Assembly: GCA_009781395.1 (NCBI GenBank)
Contig: WQYG01000012.1
Location: 1-33,539, forward strand
Length of the DNA: 33,539 nt
Direction of reading: 5' to 3'
Source: Candidatus Bathycorpusculum sp.
GTDB taxonomy: Archaea; Thermoproteota; Bathyarchaeia; Bathyarchaeales; Bathycorpusculaceae
The notes under the pieces are model-generated. The model searched no databases. It saw only the letters and a list, made by a program, of their open reading frames with translations, and had not been told where the DNA came from. How positions within the stretch are numbered: the first letter of the stretch is position 1; each line of letters opens with the position of its first letter. Below are positions 9,698 through 19,298 of the stretch, in pieces. A program made the translations under genes and the position numbers.

Positions 9698-9997
9698 CTA
9701 CAACAAATAATTGTTGTCCTTATTACCAACGCGTAATGTAAAAAGCTTATACGTTGCATACCCCTCTGCAACAAACGGTTCAGACTTGCAAATTGCTTCG
9801 GCCTCTTCATAACTTTCAGCGTTAAAAACGATCATACCTGCTACGCCGGGATACCCTTTAGTTGCCCCACAGAGAACTAGTTGTCCTGCAACATCCAATT
9901 TTTTTATATACTCTACGTGCTTTATAACCATCGCTTTGTTAATTTTGTTGTACGATTTGCCTCTTTCAATTAACATGACATAAGTCAACTTTTCCAT
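9698..9997 (-). CDS. YCII-related domain protein
   Basis: MEKLTYVMLIERGKSYNKINKAMVIKHVEYIKKLDVAGQLVLCGATKGYPGVAGMIVFNAESYEEAEAICKSEPFVAEGYATYKLFTL has the YCII-like pattern. Start refined to ATG at 9997. Confidence 0.75.
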   Translation of the reverse strand: MEKLTYVMLIERGKSYNKINKAMVIKHVEYIKKLDVAGQLVLCGATKGYPGVAGMIVFNAESYEEAEAICKSEPFVAEGYATYKLFTLRVGNKDNNYLL

Positions 9998-10013
9998 ATC
10001 AGTACCTGCCGAA

Positions 10014-10319
10014 TTAGTAACTTTGTACAACAGAGTAAATATTGCTTTTACAGGTGTCAAAGTTAAGAAATGAGTAAAACTTTTCAGCTAACTCATTTTT
10101 ATCGTTTTGTGACAATTCCAAAAAAGCATTAAGAGTATCCATTGTTTCAAACGTTACAGAATCTGCCCATGTATCACCTTCAACAAGTAGTTGAAATGAA
10201 ACATAGCCCTTTTGTTTTGAAACATACTCTTTGACTAGTTTTTCTATTGCAAGTAAAAAGTCTGGAACCGATACACCGTCATTTAGCTTGTAGGTGTTGG
10301 AAAAAACGGCATTAGACAT
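10014..10319 (-). CDS. small protein, possibly ferredoxin-fold/antibiotic monooxygenase-like
   Basis: MSNAVFSNTYKLNDGVSVPDFLLAIEKLVKEYVSKQKGYVSFQLLVEGDTWADSVTFETMDTLNAFLELSQ.... Start placed at the internal ATG at 10319. Confidence 0.5.
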   Translation of the reverse strand: MSNAVFSNTYKLNDGVSVPDFLLAIEKLVKEYVSKQKGYVSFQLLVEGDTWADSVTFETMDTLNAFLELSQNDKNELAEKFYSFLNFDTCKSNIYSVVQSY

Positions 10320-10461
10320 AACTGAGATCTCCGTTCCACCGTTTAGGTTTATGACACACTTTTTCAAGTACACCATCCCGAATAATACTGCAACAGTATA
10401 ACACATTATAAAAGTTTTTCATGGTGTTGTTGCGCTGATTTTTGGTTTTACTCACTTTATT

Positions 10462-10848
10462 TTACCTTATTTTTTTGCGATTACCGTTTTTATCAAAATT
10501 TTTTCTTAAGGCCTTTTCAGTGGGAATAATTGACCCTATGAGAAAAAATGTTTGAATTACTACAAGTATACATCCGAAAGTACTCACATCAGGGGCTTCT
10601 TTTCCTACTACAAAAAACATGGCACTTACCGATAGAGGAAACATAATTAGTCCAATGGTTTGCCAGAGTTTTCCGCAATAATTATGGGCAAATTTCCATG
10701 TATCCTTGTTTTTCATAGACATGTTGGTGCGATACCCAAATATGACGTTAATTTTAGCAGGAGCTTTTTTAACAAAAAAGCTACCAAACCCAATCATCAT
10801 TAAAGGGATAAATAACGACACAAATAACATAAAAATCCAAAAAGCCAT
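10462..10848 (-). CDS. SdpI-like membrane protein
   Basis: Three to four TM segments with the NVIFGYRTNMSMKNKDTWKFAHNYCGKLW motif typical of the SdpI/YhfL family. Confidence 0.75.
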   Translation of the reverse strand: MAFWIFMLFVSLFIPLMMIGFGSFFVKKAPAKINVIFGYRTNMSMKNKDTWKFAHNYCGKLWQTIGLIMFPLSVSAMFFVVGKEAPDVSTFGCILVVIQTFFLIGSIIPTEKALRKNFDKNGNRKKIR

Positions 10849-10866
10849 AGAAGAAACAACTCTTGT

Positions 10867-11331
10867 TTACTCGTCTATAACATAACCTCTATCCATTGCA
10901 ACAGTCAATTCATTAAATAACGTCATAGTTTTTTCACCGCTACTAAAACTTAGGTAAACATCTTTCCCGTTACCGCGTTCAACTCGTATTGTAGGCGAAG
11001 AGTTTAAACGAACAAACAACAAAGTCTCTCCAAGCGTGTCTGATTTAAAATGCCCCTGCAAAACGCCAAATACGTCAGCCCCATTAACCCTTCTACCAAC
11101 ATCCAGCCCACCCATACTACTCTCTATAAGACATATATCAGTTATATCTGAGAAATCAATTGTTAACCCATACATAGCTTTAATTTGCACACTACTATCA
11201 AAAACCGTTACCTCAGGCTCACTCACACTATAAACCAACGCCACACCAACTACAACAAGCACCACCACCGCAACAATAATACCAACAATACCCACTTTAG
11301 TACTTGCACCATTAACTGAAAAACGCTTCAC
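10867..11331 (-). CDS. membrane-anchored PH-like hypothetical protein
   Basis: N-terminal TM (VGIVGIIVAVVVLVVVGVALVYSV) followed by a globular beta-rich domain. In the same orientation and cluster as SdpI. Confidence 0.55.
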   Translation of the reverse strand: MKRFSVNGASTKVGIVGIIVAVVVLVVVGVALVYSVSEPEVTVFDSSVQIKAMYGLTIDFSDITDICLIESSMGGLDVGRRVNGADVFGVLQGHFKSDTLGETLLFVRLNSSPTIRVERGNGKDVYLSFSSGEKTMTLFNELTVAMDRGYVIDE

Positions 11332-12114
11332 ACTAACAACTCCATCAAGATAATGTAAACATAAAATAAAGTTATAAAATTTTCGTACGTGTTTAGCTTA
11401 CTGAAAAAGTCATGGATAATAGTAGCAAATTTCGCGCCAATACCTGTAATCACTACATAGCACTAAATACACACTAATAAAGATAGAAAAAATACGGCCA
11501 CGCATGTTTTTAAGCTTGACATACCATTTTCCCCTCAAAATATAATTAACTATAAAAAAATAAAGTTTTTCTTTTTTATCATGGTTTTTCCTTTCCATAC
11601 TCGGGGGTTTTGGTTGTTATTTAAAGTGTATTGCGTTTGTTCTATAGTTTGTCAATAGAAATAAGTGGTGGCGGGTTGGTGAGCGTGATTGTCTTTTGTA
11701 GACAAATTTTTTGTAACAAGAGATGCCGGTTGAGTAATAGTGTCTCCAATCGATATAATTTTACTATCAACATTAGGCATATCGACAATTCGTACAGTTA
11801 TAGGCTCCGCTTGATTAACAGTTGGGTTTAGGGGTTAGTAACTCACGTTAAACGTTTGAGGTTTTTTATGGTTTTTAGTCAATAAATAAACTAAAAGTTA
11901 TTTCAAAACATTTAGGTTAAATTTTATGTGTGTGTTGTGTTTCTGTGTCATGATGATGGTTCATCTATCTATCTAGATGTTGGTTTTATCTGCTGTGGAG
12001 AGGTTTTTGTTGGAAATTGGGTTTTTAATGTTAGAGTTGTTTGTTGGTGAAGTCTAGTTTAATAGTTTAAGTAGTGTAAAATTAATTAAGTATATTGATT
12101 TAGTTTAGGCGGTA

Positions 12115-12930
12115 ATGATTACAATGAATGATGCACGACCTATTATATTGAAACTTGGGGGTTCAGCCATCACTGATAAAGCGGTGGAGGCATGTCCAAG
12201 AAATGAGTTAATTAACCGTATGGCTGAAGAAGTTAAACGTGCGGATCTTGACAATTTGATTATAGTTCATGGAGGGGGCAGTTTTGGTCATCCGACAGCT
12301 GCAAAGTATGGCATTAAGGAGGGTTTTAAGGAAGGAGATTTAATGCAAAAGTTTGGGTGTGCTGAAACGCATCACATGATGACGGTGCTTAATGGTATTG
12401 TTATGGATGCGTTTATTTTGCACGAGATTCCAGCTGTTAGTGTTGCGCCGTTGAATTGTATGGTAACGGATAATGGTAAAATTAGGACGTTTGATGAGTC
12501 GGCTTTTAAGGCTATGGGTAAATTGATTTTTACGCCGGTAATGTATGGTGATGCGGTTATGGATGAGAAGCTTGGTTTTACTATTCTTAGTGGGGATCAG
12601 CTTGTTACTTATCTTGCGTTGAAGTATAATGCTGAGAGGATTGTTGTTGGGGTTGATACGGATGGTATTTTTGAGGAAGATCCAAAGGTGAATGCTGAAG
12701 CTAAGCCGATAAAGCATTTGAATCTTGCAGAGCTTAAAGCGTTGCAGCCTAAGCTTGGAAAAGCTGATGGGGTAGATGTTACAGGTGGTATGGCGGGGAA
12801 AATTGCGGAGCTTATCCCAGCTGTTGAGGCAGGTATACCTGTTACGGTTACGGGAGCTACGAAAAACTTGTCTATTTACAGAGCCTTAACAGGTCAAAGT
12901 GTATTGGGTACTGTAATAGAGAAGACGTAA
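12115..12930 (+). CDS. ipk: isopentenyl phosphate kinase
   Basis: Amino-acid-kinase fold motifs ILKLGGSAITDKA, IIVHGGGSFGHPTAAKYGI, DVTGGMAGKI. Neighbours are IDI2 and a prenyltransferase. Confidence 0.93.
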   Translation: MITMNDARPIILKLGGSAITDKAVEACPRNELINRMAEEVKRADLDNLIIVHGGGSFGHPTAAKYGIKEGFKEGDLMQKFGCAETHHMMTVLNGIVMDAFILHEIPAVSVAPLNCMVTDNGKIRTFDESAFKAMGKLIFTPVMYGDAVMDEKLGFTILSGDQLVTYLALKYNAERIVVGVDTDGIFEEDPKVNAEAKPIKHLNLAELKALQPKLGKADGVDVTGGMAGKIAELIPAVEAGIPVTVTGATKNLSIYRALTGQSVLGTVIEKT

Positions 12931-12931
12931 A

Positions 12932-14020
12932 ATGGCTGCAGAGAAAACTGAGAGAAGAAAAGCGGAGCATATTCGGATTTGTCTTGAAGAGAAGGCTCAG
13001 GCAAAGAAGGTGACGGCAGGGTTTGAGGATGTAAAGTTTGTTCATCGTGCTTTGCCGGAAGTTAATCGAGAGGATATTGACCTTTCAACTTTTTTTTTAA
13101 ATAAGTCTTTTGCTGCGCCTTTAATTGTGGGGGCTATGACGGGGGGTACGGAGGAGGCTGTTAGGATTAATCAAAATATTGCGGTAGCTGTTGAAAAGCT
13201 TGGGTTAGGTATGGGTTTGGGGAGTCAAAGAGCGGCTGTTGAGAATTGTGCTCTTGAGAGGACGTATGCTGTTGCGCGTAAGTTTGCTCCGAATGCTTTT
13301 TTGGTTGCTAATATTGGTGGTGTTCAGCTTGTTGAGGGTTATGGAGTAAAAGAGGTTCGTAGGGTTGTTGAAATGATAGATGCTGATGCTGTTGCGATTC
13401 ATCTTAATGCGTTGCAGGAGGCTGTTCAGCCTGAGGGGCAGACTGTGTTTAGGGGGGTTTTGGCAAAGATTTGTGAGGTTGCAGGTGAGTTAGATAAGCC
13501 TGTTATTGTTAAGGAGACTGGTGCAGGTATTTGTGCTGAAGATGCTAAAGCTCTTAGAGAGTCAGGGGTAAAGGCTATTGATGTTGGTGGTGTGGGTGGG
13601 ACTAGTTTTGCTGCGGTGGAATATTTTCGGGGTGAAGAAAGGTTAGGTGAGGCGTTTTGGGATTGGGGTATTCCAACGGTGGTAAGTGTTGTGGAGGTTT
13701 TGCAGTCTGTAGAGTTGCCGGTTATAGCGTCGGGTGGTGTGCGTAGTGGGGCAGATATTGCAAAATCGTTAGCTATGGGGGCGGGTTTGGCAGGTATTAT
13801 TCAGCCGGTGTTGGAAACAGCTGTTAGGGGTAGCCGAGAGACAGAACAGTTTCTTTTGGGTTTAATTGATGAGTTGAAAAATGTTTTATTTCTTGTTGGC
13901 GCAGAAAATGTTTCAGGTTTAGGTAAAGTGCCCCTAGTTATCGGTGGTGAAACTGCGCAGTGGTTAAAAATAAGAGGTTTTAATATAGAGGGTTATGCGC
14001 ATAGAGGAGGAGTATGTTAA
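12932..14020 (+). CDS. fni: isopentenyl-diphosphate delta-isomerase type 2 (FMN-dependent)
   Basis: FDEDVKFVHRALPEVNREDIDLSTFFL-type start (FEDVKFVHRALPEVN), PLIVGAMTGGTEEA, GMGLGSQRAAVEN, GVKAIDVGGVGGTSFAAVE, PVIASGGVRSGADIAKSLAMGA. Confidence 0.95.
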   Translation: MAAEKTERRKAEHIRICLEEKAQAKKVTAGFEDVKFVHRALPEVNREDIDLSTFFLNKSFAAPLIVGAMTGGTEEAVRINQNIAVAVEKLGLGMGLGSQRAAVENCALERTYAVARKFAPNAFLVANIGGVQLVEGYGVKEVRRVVEMIDADAVAIHLNALQEAVQPEGQTVFRGVLAKICEVAGELDKPVIVKETGAGICAEDAKALRESGVKAIDVGGVGGTSFAAVEYFRGEERLGEAFWDWGIPTVVSVVEVLQSVELPVIASGGVRSGADIAKSLAMGAGLAGIIQPVLETAVRGSRETEQFLLGLIDELKNVLFLVGAENVSGLGKVPLVIGGETAQWLKIRGFNIEGYAHRGGVC

Positions 14021-15096
14021 AGGTGGATATTGAGAGATTTATTGAAGAAAAAGCGCCGTTAATTGATATAGCTATTGAGAAATATCTTCCGCGTAAATTT
14101 GTTAAGGAGTCAATTCTTTTCCAAGTTACTCCGCCGGCGTATAGTTATAATTTGGAGACTATAGATAGAGCTATAGCAGATCCGATTTGGGATATGCTTG
14201 ATAGGGGTGGGAAGCGTTGGCGTCCGGCTTTGTTTTTGCTTATTTGTAAGGCGTTGGGTAAAGAAGAAGATGATTACGTAGATTTTGCGGCTATTTCTGA
14301 AGTTATTCACAATGGTACGCTTGTTATTGATGATATTGAGGATTCCTCAGAGTTACGGCGTGGGAAGCCTTGTACGTATAAATTGTTTGGATTAGACATT
14401 TCGGTTAATGTGGGTAATGCCATGTATTATATGCCTTTGTTGGCTTTGATGACTAAAGAAGTGGATTTACCTGCCAAGGTGCTTTGTGGTGTTTATGAGG
14501 TTTATGTGCAGGAAATGATTAATCTTAGTATGGGGCAGGCTATGGATATTGCGTGGCATCGTGGGTTAGCAAATGCGGATAATGTTAGTGAGGAGGATTA
14601 TCTGCAGATGTGTGCGTATAAAACGGGTACTTTAGCGCGTATGGCAGCAAAGATGGCGGCAGTTTTTACAGGTGTAGACAAAACATTGGTAGATAAGCTT
14701 GGTCGATTTGCAGAAAGTATAGGGGTTGCGTTTCAGATGCAGGATGATATTTTAGATTTAACGGGACAAGAGTTTGCTAAAAAGAAGGGTGGGGGTGTGG
14801 GTCAAGATATTACGGAGGGTAAACGTACTTTAATGGTTATTTACACGCTTAAAAACGCAACTCAGGTTGATAAAAGGCGTCTTATTGAAATTCTCAACAT
14901 GCATACCAGTGATCAAACTCTTCGTGATGAAGCAATTGCGCTTATGCAGAAATATCATGCTATAGAACATACGGCTCAGTTGGCAGAGAAAATGGTGGTT
15001 GAGAGTTGGAATGAAGTAAACTCTTTGTTGCCTACGTTGGAAGCTAAGGAAAAATTAAAAGCGTTCGCCGAATTCTTGATTAAACGCAATATGTAA
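14014..15096 (+). CDS. polyprenyl (GGPP-type) synthetase
   Basis: Prenyl synthase motifs: GGKRWRPAL, first Asp-rich motif LVIDDIEDSSELRRGKP, second Asp-rich QMQDDILD. Confidence 0.94.
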   Translation: MLKVDIERFIEEKAPLIDIAIEKYLPRKFVKESILFQVTPPAYSYNLETIDRAIADPIWDMLDRGGKRWRPALFLLICKALGKEEDDYVDFAAISEVIHNGTLVIDDIEDSSELRRGKPCTYKLFGLDISVNVGNAMYYMPLLALMTKEVDLPAKVLCGVYEVYVQEMINLSMGQAMDIAWHRGLANADNVSEEDYLQMCAYKTGTLARMAAKMAAVFTGVDKTLVDKLGRFAESIGVAFQMQDDILDLTGQEFAKKKGGGVGQDITEGKRTLMVIYTLKNATQVDKRRLIEILNMHTSDQTLRDEAIALMQKYHAIEHTAQLAEKMVVESWNEVNSLLPTLEAKEKLKAFAEFLIKRNM

Positions 15097-15106
15097 CAAC
15101 ATTTCA

Positions 15107-16930
15107 GTGAGCGTAAAAGATTTGGCACTTCAACAAGATAAAGATCTTAGAGAGTTAATACGGAAGGCAGCGTTGCTTAATGCTGTTTCGCATGAGGGTA
15201 AAGCGCAGGCAGGCGCCATGGTTGGAAAGGTTCTTGGGGAAAGACAAGACTTGCGGTCATGTGTTAAGGAACTGTCAGGTGTGATTAATGAGATAGTTAA
15301 TGAGGTTAATAGTTACTCATTATCTGAGCAGAGGGCTATTGTGGAGCAAAATTGGCCTGAAACGCAAAAGAAGGAAAAACCTGAAGAAAAAAAACTTTGT
15401 GCTCTGCCTAACGCCGACAAGTTTAAGCAGATAATCACAAGGTTTTCGCCTAATCCGGATTGTGTGTTGCATCTTGGTAGTGCTCGAGCGATTGTGCTTA
15501 GTCATGAGTATGCGCGTATATATAATGGAAAGTTTATTCTTCGTTTTGAAGATACGGATCCTAAAATCAAAAAACCGGCCTTAGAATTTTATGAGAGTAT
15601 TCGCAGAGATTTGAAATGGCTTGGTGTGCAGGTAGATGAGGAATACATTCAAAGTGACAGATTGCCCATTTATTATGAGTATGTAGAAAAACTGATTGGT
15701 TTAGATGCGGCTTATGTTTGTGAATGTAAACAAGAAGTGTTCCATAAAATAGCTTTATCAAGACAGGCCTGTCCATGTCGCATTTTGTCGGCTGTAGAGC
15801 ATTTGGATCGTTGGCAAAAAATGTTAAATGGCATCTATAGGGAAGGGCAAGCGGTTGTGCGGGTAAAAACAGAGCTTGATCATCCTAATCCTGCGGTTCG
15901 TGATTGGCCGGCGTTGCGTATTATTGATACCAAAAAATATCCTCATCCGCGGGTAGGTAGCAAATACACTCTTTGGCCACTTTACAATCTGGCGGCAGGT
16001 ATAGATGACTATTTAATGGGTATGACCCATATTATCCGGGGCAAAGAACATTATACTAACATGATACGACAGAAATACATGTATCAAGCCCTCGGATGGG
16101 AATACCCAGAAGCAATACATTATGGCAGACTTAAAATTACAGATGCCTTTTTGAGCAAATCCAAAATTATTGCAGGCATAAAAGAAGGATTATACACAGG
16201 CTTTGATGACCCAAGACTTGGCACTTTTGCTGCTCTACGTAAACGCGGAATTACACCCGAAGCTATCAAAAAAATGATAATCGACGTAGGAATAAAGGCT
16301 AATGATGTTACATTAAGCTGGGAAAATCTGTACGCACATAATCGCAAAATTTTAGATGCCTCAAGTGATAGATACTTTTTTGTCTCAGAACCCATTGAAC
16401 TAAAAGTCAAAGAAATAAATAGAGAATTCACTGCAAAACTACCGTTGTATCCTGAAAAACCCGAACGTGGCGTTCGAGAATACACAATCACACCAAACAA
16501 AAAAGAAGACGAAAACGGAGCGGGGAAGGATGCAGCAGTTAGTTTTTGGGTTTCTAAAAAAGACGCCATGAACATGGAGCAGGGCAAAATAGTTAGATTC
16601 ATGGAACTCTTTAACATAGAAATCACAAAAATAGATCAACAACCAACCATAGATGCTGTTGAAGCTAAACTGTTAGCTGTCGAAGCAAAATACGTCAGTG
16701 AATCTTATGAGGATGTAAGAAAAATCAAGGCACAAATCATTCACTGGATTCCCAAAGACACCGAAGTGCCCTGCGAAATTGTGTTACAAAACGGTCAAAC
16801 CATAAATGGATTTGCTGAAAGTGAAAGCAAAAAATTAAAACCAGACATGATTATACAGTTTGAACGGTTTGGGTTTACACGTGTAGATAAAGTGGACCAG
16901 AAATTGGTAGCTTACTACACCCATAAATAA
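15107..16930 (+). CDS. gltX: glutamyl-tRNA synthetase (archaeal type)
   Basis: ITRFSPNPDCVLHLGSARAIVLSHEYARIYNGKFILRFEDTDP, KMSKS-like LSKSK, and a C-terminal beta-barrel anticodon-binding domain. Confidence 0.92.
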   Translation: MSVKDLALQQDKDLRELIRKAALLNAVSHEGKAQAGAMVGKVLGERQDLRSCVKELSGVINEIVNEVNSYSLSEQRAIVEQNWPETQKKEKPEEKKLCALPNADKFKQIITRFSPNPDCVLHLGSARAIVLSHEYARIYNGKFILRFEDTDPKIKKPALEFYESIRRDLKWLGVQVDEEYIQSDRLPIYYEYVEKLIGLDAAYVCECKQEVFHKIALSRQACPCRILSAVEHLDRWQKMLNGIYREGQAVVRVKTELDHPNPAVRDWPALRIIDTKKYPHPRVGSKYTLWPLYNLAAGIDDYLMGMTHIIRGKEHYTNMIRQKYMYQALGWEYPEAIHYGRLKITDAFLSKSKIIAGIKEGLYTGFDDPRLGTFAALRKRGITPEAIKKMIIDVGIKANDVTLSWENLYAHNRKILDASSDRYFFVSEPIELKVKEINREFTAKLPLYPEKPERGVREYTITPNKKEDENGAGKDAAVSFWVSKKDAMNMEQGKIVRFMELFNIEITKIDQQPTIDAVEAKLLAVEAKYVSESYEDVRKIKAQIIHWIPKDTEVPCEIVLQNGQTINGFAESESKKLKPDMIIQFERFGFTRVDKVDQKLVAYYTHK

Positions 16931-16963
16931 TAAGGGAGAAAGAAGAGGAGAAGGAGAAGGTAA

Positions 16964-17296
16964 ATGCGAAAATCAAATAACGCAATAATTTGGCCAGTCT
17001 ATTTTGATGTTTCAAAAAGTAAAAGTGAAGGCAGACGGGTTCCTAAAAACAAGGCAGTTATTAGTCCTAAAATTTTAGAAATCAAAGAGGCCGCTGACAG
17101 ACTGGGATTACAAAATGACATAAACCCAACAGCTGGTTATCCTAAAACCCCTTGGTTAAAAATGGGCATGCTTACAGTGAAGAAAAATGAACCAAAAGAA
17201 CAAATCATCCTAAAACTTGCAAGCCAACTTACAAACATAAAACTTCAACACCAAGCAGAACTACAAAAACAAACACATCATAACTATAGAAAATAA
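16964..17296 (+). CDS. signal recognition particle protein SRP19
   Basis: IIWPVYFDVSKSKSEGRRVPKNKAVISPKILEIKEAADRLGL is characteristic of SRP19. Confidence 0.9.
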   Translation: MRKSNNAIIWPVYFDVSKSKSEGRRVPKNKAVISPKILEIKEAADRLGLQNDINPTAGYPKTPWLKMGMLTVKKNEPKEQIILKLASQLTNIKLQHQAELQKQTHHNYRK

Positions 17297-17332
17297 ATAA
17301 AATAGAATAAAATAAAATAGAGTTTGTTTTTT

Positions 17333-17728
17333 TTATTGTTTTTCTTTTCCGGCGATCAAGACAGCGTTTATAACTCCGTCTGCGCCTGGTCTGCTGGTTA
17401 CTTTTGCGTGACCAAGGGATGTGTCAATTTCAGCACCTTTGGTAATGACACCTCGACGGTTATAGTCAACGTTTGCGCCGTTTCGAATTACACTTACGAT
17501 TTCTACTTTTTGAGTTTGACCAGTTCTTTGGTCGGTCACTGAAGCAAAACTTTCTGTTAAGACTTTAATTTTTATGTTACCGCCTAAACCTTGAGTGTTT
17601 TTACGTTTGGGTACGCCTATAACTGTTTCAGCAGGATACCCAGCTGCTTCGTACTTCTTTTTTGTACGGTAAACTCTTTTTTTGCCGCCTGTTAGTTTTC
17701 TTTTACGTAAACTGCTATGAGTAGACAT
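17333..17728 (-). CDS. rps8e: 30S ribosomal protein S8e
   Basis: HSSLRKRKLTGGKKRVYRTKKKYEAAGYPAETVIG...NPQGL-like and VDYNRRGVITKGAEIDTSLGHAKVTSRPGADGVINAVLI. Confidence 0.93.
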   Translation of the reverse strand: MSTHSSLRKRKLTGGKKRVYRTKKKYEAAGYPAETVIGVPKRKNTQGLGGNIKIKVLTESFASVTDQRTGQTQKVEIVSVIRNGANVDYNRRGVITKGAEIDTSLGHAKVTSRPGADGVINAVLIAGKEKQ

Positions 17729-17791
17729 TATTCTGCATTCCTTTTAATTCGCGTAGTCACTAACGGTTAATTTCCATATAAACATATCCAT

Positions 17792-18553
17792 TTAAGGTTG
17801 TCCTCCTTCCTTAGAGACATCGCCAAAAATACGTCTCAGCTCACGCTTCATAGAAGAAGTATCCTGAGTTAACCCAAAATAATCTGCAAAATGATCAGTA
17901 GTTTTAAGCGCCAGTGAACGACCTGCACGATCAGACACAATCAACCCCATATCTTTTAACAGTTTTACATGACCATAAGCATGCTGCCCTCGAACCTCAA
18001 TCACCCGCTTCTGAGTAACAGGCTGCCTAAACGCAATATAAGCTAAAGTTTTAAGCGGACCAGACGAAAGCAAAGGACGATTAACCAGTTTCTTTATAAG
18101 CGGAGTAAACTCTGCTTTAACCTGTAAAACATAACGCTCATCTTTTAAAGCCAAAATTTCCAAAGGAGAATTTCTTGCAACATATTCTCGCATAACAATT
18201 TCTACATATTTTTTAACTTTCTTTTTAGAACGACTACTAACAACTTGACATAACTCATTTATATCCAAAGGTCGTCCCGCAACATATAAGGCTGCTTCAA
18301 GAAGGGCTAAATTGTATTTTAACTTCTCAGCCGCTTGAGCTGCATTATCATCTTTATCTTCATCATCATCCTGATTGACTTGTGGTTGCTGACTACTAAC
18401 TTGTTTGGTAATGACTGGGGGTTGTGTAGTATCATCTGTTGCTGATTGGTTTATAGGTATTATTTGTTGTTCTGCTTCGGTTTGTTGGCTGGGTGTTGGT
18501 TGTTCAGTTGTGTTTGTTAGAGTTTCACTTGATTGATTGTTTGATTTTTCCAA
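17792..18553 (-). CDS. scpB: segregation and condensation protein ScpB with N-terminal low-complexity Q/T/D extension
   Basis: KYNLALLEAALYVAGRPLDINELCQVV, NRPLLSSGPLKTLAYIAFRQPVTQKRVIEVRG. Adjacent to scpA and smc. Confidence 0.88.
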   Translation of the reverse strand: MEKSNNQSSETLTNTTEQPTPSQQTEAEQQIIPINQSATDDTTQPPVITKQVSSQQPQVNQDDDEDKDDNAAQAAEKLKYNLALLEAALYVAGRPLDINELCQVVSSRSKKKVKKYVEIVMREYVARNSPLEILALKDERYVLQVKAEFTPLIKKLVNRPLLSSGPLKTLAYIAFRQPVTQKRVIEVRGQHAYGHVKLLKDMGLIVSDRAGRSLALKTTDHFADYFGLTQDTSSMKRELRRIFGDVSKEGGQP

Positions 18554-19298
18554 CTTTTAGGTTCCCCACTGCAATGTATAATTCTTCGGTTTCTTCATTT
18601 TGCCACAAGCTTACTAAACCGTCTTGTGCAAGGAAGAGTAGGTAAATAAACATTCTTAAGGCTTCTATTCGAGTTACGTTTTTAGTTAGTGTTGAGAAGT
18701 CAATAATACCTTGGCCTTGTACTTTTTCAATTAATAATGCGTAGAGTTGGTCAACTTGAGTTTCCAGTTCAGCCATAAATCTGTCGAATTGGGGGAGTAG
18801 ATCTGAAACTGCCGGTAAAACGGGTGTTTGAACTACCATTCGATCTAATCTGGAGAGTTTTTCGCCTTTTAGAACTTCGTCTAAGACTCCAAGTAGGTGT
18901 TGTATAGTTGTTGAGGTTAATTCGTGGCGAAGGGGTAGGAATAGAGGGGGGGGAATGAAGTCGGGGGGGAGTTTTTGTGCTGCAGGTGGAGGGGGGTCGT
19001 TTAGGGTTAGGAGGAGTTTGGATTTCATGAGATAAATTAGTGCTGAGGAGTCTAGGGCTACGCCTGAAGCGCGGAAGTCTACTTTGCCTGTGTGGTCCAT
19101 TTCTGTGAGAAAGGAGCGTAGGAGGTATGCGATGTTTATGCTCCAGGGGGTTCCTAGTTTTTCGAGTTTACTTAGTTCAAAGAGAATGTTCCATGGGGGA
19201 CGTAGGTAGAAGGGTCTGCGGGAGGGTGTTGTTTGGGTGGAGGAAGAGGTTTTTGTTGGGGTGGAAGAGGCGGCGGAGGCGTTGGGGGGGGTGGTCAT
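18525..19298 (-). CDS. scpA: segregation and condensation protein ScpA
   Basis: PWNILFELSKLEKLGTPWSINIAYLLRSFL, C-terminal wHTH-like region (IEALRMFIYLLFLAQDGLVSLWQNEETEELYI). Sits between smc and scpB. Confidence 0.85.
   Translation of the reverse strand: MTTPPNASAASSTPTKTSSSTQTTPSRRPFYLRPPWNILFELSKLEKLGTPWSINIAYLLRSFLTEMDHTGKVDFRASGVALDSSALIYLMKSKLLLTLNDPPPPAAQKLPPDFIPPPLFLPLRHELTSTTIQHLLGVLDEVLKGEKLSRLDRMVVQTPVLPAVSDLLPQFDRFMAELETQVDQLYALLIEKVQGQGIIDFSTLTKNVTRIEALRMFIYLLFLAQDGLVSLWQNEETEELYIAVGNLKVGKIKQSIK

Noticed and set aside
11690-11850. Minus-strand open fragment ...ITVRIVDMPNVDSKIISIGDTITQPASLVTKNLSTKDNHAHQPATTYFY
   Set aside because: Protein-like, but it has no upstream start and is short; could be a gene remnant, insufficient evidence.
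15420-15580. GluRS HIGH motif reading HLGS as a possible catalytic anomaly
   Set aside because: The fourth position of the class I HIGH motif is variable in GluRS enzymes; the rest of the enzyme looks intact.
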